Positions 60,267-64,000 of a stretch of 64,000 bases of DNA are shown piece after piece. Numbering within the stretch: the stretch's first letter is position 1; each line of letters starts with the position of its first letter. The position numbers and the translations under genes were made by a program. The DNA comes from Gammaproteobacteria bacterium 28-57-27 (GTDB taxonomy: Bacteria > Pseudomonadota > Gammaproteobacteria > Halothiobacillales > Halothiobacillaceae): the NCBI GenBank assembly GCA_002281735.1, contig NCGK01000003.1, positions 1 to 64,000 on the forward strand, given 5' to 3'. The notes under the pieces were generated by a model, which was not told where the DNA came from, did not search any database, and was given only the letters and a program-made list of their open reading frames with translations.

Positions 60267-60910
60267 TTCGTATCTCCTTCTGCGCGTTGCGTTGCGGCGG
60301 AGTCAAACAGGCGCTCATGTTCCTTGGTGAACAGCTCCAGCCCGCGTTTCAGCGCGCCGACAATGGCGCGCGGGGTGATGGTGGCACCGGTGAATTGGTC
60401 GAACACGCCGCCGTCTTTCTTCACCGCCCAGTCTTTCGGCGAGGGGTCATTCAGACTTTTGCCGTCGAAGGAAAAAATCCAGCGCCCTTTGCTGGTTTCG
60501 ATCTGGTCGGCCAGTCCTGGGGTTTCCTTGTGTTTGAGCACGCGCACGCCGAGTACCTTGCCGTCGGCATCCATACCCACGACCAGGTCAATCGGCCCGG
60601 CGTAGCCGATGGGGCTGAGTTTCATCACCACGGCGGTGACTTTGCCCTTGAGGCGGGCGCGGAATACCTTGACTTGCCCCTGTGGGCTGTCGAGCAGCAG
60701 GGTGTCTTCGGCCAGCGCATTGTCGAACGAGCCTTCGGGCAGTACTTGCGCGAGGGAGACTTGAAGGTCACGCGCTTCGGCGGCGGCAATGTCAGCGCGG
60801 GTGAGAATGCTGGCTTGGGTCAGCAGCAGGCTGGCAAGCAGGGCGACCACGCCGAGCAGGGCGATCTGGTAGCCGAGAGTGTCGCGCAGCTCGGAGATTT
60901 TCAGCTTCAT
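60263..60910 (-). CDS. rnfG: Electron transport complex subunit RnfG/RsxG
   Basis: RnfG is a membrane-anchored periplasmic flavoprotein. The 215 residues have one N-terminal helix ([21 protein letters not shown]) and the FMN-attachment sequence TGATITP with T177 as the covalent flavin site. [32 protein letters not shown] is the family core. It overlaps rnfD and rnfE by 4 bp each, so the three are translationally coupled. Confidence 0.95.
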   Translation of the reverse strand: MKLKISELRDTLGYQIALLGVVALLASLLLTQASILTRADIAAAEARDLQVSLAQVLPEGSFDNALAEDTLLLDSPQGQVKVFRARLKGKVTAVVMKLSPIGYAGPIDLVVGMDADGKVLGVRVLKHKETPGLADQIETSKGRWIFSFDGKSLNDPSPKDWAVKKDGGVFDQFTGATITPRAIVGALKRGLELFTKEHERLFDSAATQRAEGDTK

Positions 60911-61983
60911 GATGCGGCTCCCTTTTTGCTCGCAGCCTTGCTGGCATGGCCGTAAATGCGTGGTCGCACATAACGGTCGATCACCGGGGTAAGTGCATTC
61001 ATCAGGATAACGGCGAAGGCCACGGCTTCCGGGTAGCCGCCGTAGGTGCGGATCAGCCAGGTAAGCAGGCCGATACCGAAACCAAAGATCAACTGACCGC
61101 GCGGTGTGCCCGGCGAGGTGACCGGGTCGGTAGCGATAAAGAATGCGCCGAGAATCAAGCCGCCGCTGAGCAGGTGGGTGGTGGCATCGAGATAGCGTGC
61201 CGGGTCATGTGCATGCAGCAGCAGGGCGGGCAGGGCAACCCCGGCCAGCACGGCCAGCGGGATATGCCAGCTGATAACGCGCAGGGCGATCAGGGCGAGG
61301 CCGCCTGCCGCCAGCAACATGGCGGCGGTTTCACCCAGACTGCCACCATGCAGACCGAACAGGCTGGCGCTCATCGACTGACCATGCCCAGCCAGCGCCT
61401 GGACGACACTGATGTCGCGCGTCAGCTCGGTCTTGATATGGCCGAGGGTGGTTGCGCCGCTGAGGGCATCGAATGACGAAGGCATCTGACCGAGAAAGGT
61501 CAGGGCGAAGGATTGCGACAGGCTCAGCGCATCGGCGGAGAACAGCGGCGCAGGCTGCACCCAGGTGGTCAACTCGACCGGGAAGGCGATCAGCAGCATC
61601 ACGCGCGCGGCCATGGCCGGGTTGAACAGGTTTTGTCCCAGGCCGCCGAACACTTGTTTTACCACCACAATGGCGAAGAATGCACCCAGCGCGCCGATCC
61701 ACCACGGTGCCCAGGCGGGCAGGCTGAGGGCAAGCAGCCAGCCGGTGAGCACGGCGCTACCGTCGGAAAGCACGGGGGCAGCCGGGCGTTGTGCCAGGCG
61801 CAGGCAGAAAAATTCGGCAAATACCGCACTGCCGACGGTGACCGCCCACAGCAGTAGCGCCGGCCAGCCATTCAGCCAGATGGAGAATAGGGTGGCCGGA
61901 ACCAGGGCGGCGATCACCAACCACATGACGCGGGAGATGCTGGTGGGGGCGTGCGCGTGCGGCGCGTGGCTGGCGTGGATCAT
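60907..61983 (-). CDS. rnfD: Electron transport complex subunit RnfD/RsxD
   Basis: RnfD is a polytopic membrane flavoprotein. The 358 residues have about nine hydrophobic helices; the covalent FMN motif SGATTLGHIKTE places the flavin on T178, and VVKQVFGGLGQNLFNPAMAARVMLLIAFP is conserved. Near the N-terminus is a His-rich stretch (HASHAPHAHAP). The late FIATDPVTSPGTPRGQLIFGFGIGLL is also typical. Both neighbours overlap by 4 bp. Confidence 0.95.
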   Translation of the reverse strand: MIHASHAPHAHAPTSISRVMWLVIAALVPATLFSIWLNGWPALLLWAVTVGSAVFAEFFCLRLAQRPAAPVLSDGSAVLTGWLLALSLPAWAPWWIGALGAFFAIVVVKQVFGGLGQNLFNPAMAARVMLLIAFPVELTTWVQPAPLFSADALSLSQSFALTFLGQMPSSFDALSGATTLGHIKTELTRDISVVQALAGHGQSMSASLFGLHGGSLGETAAMLLAAGGLALIALRVISWHIPLAVLAGVALPALLLHAHDPARYLDATTHLLSGGLILGAFFIATDPVTSPGTPRGQLIFGFGIGLLTWLIRTYGGYPEAVAFAVILMNALTPVIDRYVRPRIYGHASKAASKKGAAS

Positions 61984-63464
61984 GATGCTTTTCCTTGAGC
62001 GGCGGTGGCCTTGGCGCGTTCGCGTTCAGCCTTGCGGCGAGCGGCGGCTTCGGCTTTTTCGCGCGCTTCCTGTTCGAGACGCGTTTTGCGCGCGCTAGTG
62101 AGCTGGCGGATGGATTCCTGACGCAGCTTGCCGCGCTCGCGGACGGTCAGCTCGCCCTTGGCATAGTCAAAGTAGTGCGATAGCGGGATATGCGCCGGGC
62201 AAACGTAGCTGCACGAGCCGCAGCTAATACAGTCTTTCAGCCCCTGCACCGCGTCCAGCTCGCCGACGCGGATATTGGCCGACATTTCAAACGGCATCAG
62301 GTTCATCGGGCAGGCGGATACGCACTGACCGCAGCGGATGCAGGGCGAGGGTTGTTCCTTGGCGATTTCATGCGCGCCGAGGGCAAGAATGCCGCTGCTG
62401 CCCTTGATGATCGGTGCATCCAGCGAAGGCAGTTGCAGCCCCATCATCGGCCCGCCCATCAGCAGGCGTGCCGGGGTTTCGCGCAGACCGCCGCAATGTT
62501 CGACCAGCAGGCGTGCCGGTGTGCCGAGCAGCACTTCGAGGTTACGCGGACGGGCAACGGCGCCGCCCGCTACGGTGACCACGCGCGAAATCAGCGGGCG
62601 GCCAAAGCGCACGGCCTGCTGAATGGCGTACAGGGTTCCGACGTTGTGCACCAGCACGCCGACATCGGCGCTGCGTCCATCGCTGGGCACTTCCTGCCCG
62701 GTGAGCACATGGATCAACTGCCGATCCGAGCCCATCGGATAGCGCGTAGGCAGGGCGATCACTTCAATGGCGGGCACCTCTGCCGCTGCCCGGCGCATGG
62801 CTTCAATCGCCGCCGGTTTGTTGTTTTCGATGCCACACAGCGCTTTTTTTGCACCCACAGCGTGCAGCACGATGCGGATGCCTTCGATGATCTTGGCGGC
62901 GCGCTCGCGCATCAAGCGGTCATCGCAGCTCAAGTAAGGCTCGCACTCCGAACCGTTGACCAGCAGGGTATGCACCTGTGAACGCTGCCCGAGTAGCATT
63001 TTCACCGAAGAGGGGAAGGTCGCCCCGCCCATGCCGACCACCCCGGCGGCGGACACGCGTTCGGCGATCTGCGCCGGGGTCAGGCTGAAGGGATCGGTTT
63101 CGGCGCATTCGATCCAGCGATCTTCGCCGTCTGGCTCCAGCGAGACGCTGAGTACGCCCAGACCGGACGGGTGCGGCGCAGGGTAGTCGCTGATGGCGAC
63201 CACCGTACCCGAGGTTGGCGCATGCACCGGGGCGCTGATATTGCCCTGGCGCGCGCCGAGCAGCTCACCCTTGAGCACATGTTGGCCGACGCTGACCACC
63301 GGCTTGGCCGGGGCGCCGCTGTGTTGCAGCAGCGGAATGTGCAATATGGCGGGCAGGGGCAGGCGCTCAATATCTTGCGGTGAGGTGGCCTGCTTGCGCG
63401 CATCGGGGTGTACGCCCCAGCGCACCATGGTGCGTCGGATGATAGGGTGATTGAGTATGTTCAT
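61980..63464 (-). CDS. rnfC: Electron transport complex subunit RnfC/RsxC
   Basis: RnfC is the peripheral subunit that binds NADH and FMN and carries two [4Fe-4S] clusters. The N-terminal half has HVLKGELLGARQGNISAPVHAPTSGTVVAI and the NADH-binding GMGGATFPSSVKM; the clusters sit in CIRCGQCVSACP and CISCGSCSYVCP, followed by a charged Ala/Arg/Lys-rich tail (about residues 455-500). I start at ATG 63464 (GAGAG upstream), 28 bp after rnfB; GTG 63488 would add eight residues. Confidence 0.93.
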   Translation of the reverse strand: MNILNHPIIRRTMVRWGVHPDARKQATSPQDIERLPLPAILHIPLLQHSGAPAKPVVSVGQHVLKGELLGARQGNISAPVHAPTSGTVVAISDYPAPHPSGLGVLSVSLEPDGEDRWIECAETDPFSLTPAQIAERVSAAGVVGMGGATFPSSVKMLLGQRSQVHTLLVNGSECEPYLSCDDRLMRERAAKIIEGIRIVLHAVGAKKALCGIENNKPAAIEAMRRAAAEVPAIEVIALPTRYPMGSDRQLIHVLTGQEVPSDGRSADVGVLVHNVGTLYAIQQAVRFGRPLISRVVTVAGGAVARPRNLEVLLGTPARLLVEHCGGLRETPARLLMGGPMMGLQLPSLDAPIIKGSSGILALGAHEIAKEQPSPCIRCGQCVSACPMNLMPFEMSANIRVGELDAVQGLKDCISCGSCSYVCPAHIPLSHYFDYAKGELTVRERGKLRQESIRQLTSARKTRLEQEAREKAEAAARRKAERERAKATAAQGKAS

Positions 63465-63492
63465 GACATTTCGGCTCTCGTTCGCCACGGCA

Positions 63493-64000
63493 TCACGCTG
63501 CGACGGCTGGCTTGTGCCAGATCCAGGATTGCAGCGTCACGGGCATTGGCGTCATGTTCACCGCCATGGTCGGGCATACATCCACGCACTTGCCGCAGCC
63601 GGTGCAGGCTTCGCGCAACACGTTATGAATCTGCTTGGGCGCGCCGACGATGGCATCGGTCGGACAGACGCGGAAGCACTTGGTGCAGCCGATGCACAGC
63701 TCCTCTTCCACGACTGCCAGCATCGGCACGCTCTCTTTCATACCCGAGGTTACGGCCTCCACGCCCAGCTTGTCGGCCAACTGGCGCACCAGCGCGCTGC
63801 CACCGGGCGGGCAGAGGGTGACCGGCGCGTTACCGCTGGCCAGCGCAGCGGCGGCGGGGCCGCAACCGGGAAAGCCACACTGGCCGCATTGCGAACCGGG
63901 CAGCATGGCCTCGATTTCACTGGCCAGGCCATCGTCCTGTTCGACGCGCAGAAAGCGCGCGGCGAGACCGAGTCCGAGACCCAGTGCGACTCCAAGGGCG
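63493..64000 (-). CDS. rnfB: Electron transport complex subunit RnfB/RsxB, start beyond the window
   Basis: The visible 169 residues read from the right edge: a hydrophobic segment (ALGVALGLGLGLAARFLRVEQDD), then the Cys-rich cluster domain PGSQCGQCGFPGC and two ferredoxin-like [4Fe-4S] motifs, CIGCTKCFRVCP and CTGCGKCVDVCP. RnfB accepts electrons from ferredoxin. The start and an upstream rnfA lie outside the window, in the usual rnfABCDGE order. The frame has no stop up to 64000. Confidence 0.93.
   Translation of the reverse strand, partial: ALGVALGLGLGLAARFLRVEQDDGLASEIEAMLPGSQCGQCGFPGCGPAAAALASGNAPVTLCPPGGSALVRQLADKLGVEAVTSGMKESVPMLAVVEEELCIGCTKCFRVCPTDAIVGAPKQIHNVLREACTGCGKCVDVCPTMAVNMTPMPVTLQSWIWHKPAVAA

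Overview
The window looks like a chromosomal segment of a gammaproteobacterium with mid-to-high GC. The evidence is the dapA-bamC pair, GcvR, the riboflavin/nusB/thiL/pgpA cluster, an Rnf operon with rnfH, and System II cytochrome c maturation (ResB/CcsA) next to a cytochrome c4. That last combination is common in chemolithotrophic and Chromatiales-like gammaproteobacteria and in betaproteobacteria, so I place it only to 'gammaproteobacterium, possibly a sulfur-oxidiser-like lineage'. No tRNA, rRNA, CRISPR array or intact transposase was seen. || Layout, left part. 0-0.7 kb: tail of a damaged type I restriction specificity gene and a bidirectional terminator. 0.7-3.2 kb (minus): phoH-like, bcp, gcvR. 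3.4-11.2 kb (plus): dapA, bamC, a SUMF1-fold gene, a DUF72 gene, then mlaF-mlaE-mlaD-tolC-like-mlaC, a phospholipid-transport operon with an embedded outer-membrane channel gene. 11.3-13.4 kb (minus): cupin and a His-rich outer-membrane protein behind a possible Zur operator. 13.6-19.2 kb (plus): ribB with a degenerate second domain, ribH, nusB, thiL, pgpA, a glycosyltransferase and a DUF2334 deacetylase. 19.3-26.4 kb: engB (minus), then cytochrome c4, resB, ccsA, dsbA and a type II NADH dehydrogenase. || Middle part. 26.4-30.6 kb (minus): two secreted proteins of unknown function followed by a response regulator and histidine kinase. 30.7-34.7 kb (minus): a lipoprotein hydrolase, a lipoprotein, a small membrane protein, an unlisted 50-residue ORF, purE-purK. 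34.9-36.8 kb (plus): an RluB-type pseudouridine synthase and a secreted DUF1566 protein. 37.0-44.5 kb (minus): SDR, two squalene/phytoene-synthase-like proteins, rmuC, gph, DUF2442, a cNMP-binding protein, a parvulin lipoprotein, yciI, yciB. 44.6-47.3 kb (plus): yciO, site-2 protease, scpA, scpB. || Right part. 47.3-55.4 kb is a type I restriction-modification island (hsdR, hsdS, accessory genes, hsdM). A DUF559 endonuclease-like gene sits between two 165-bp direct repeats that give HsdS and DUF559 the same C-terminal tail, followed by a dinD-like remnant and a truncated plus a complete DUF1016 nuclease gene. 55.6-59.1 kb: a sulfotransferase-TPR protein and phosphoglucomutase. 59.3-64 kb (minus): rnfB(partial)-C-D-G-E-H. 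|| Several repeat families thread through the window: a 146-bp element built from five consecutive hairpins (two copies, both between convergent genes), a 118-bp MITE-like element (two copies), CCCTCCCCC/GGGGGAGGG palindromes, and a 14-bp tandem repeat over the dsbA stop codon.
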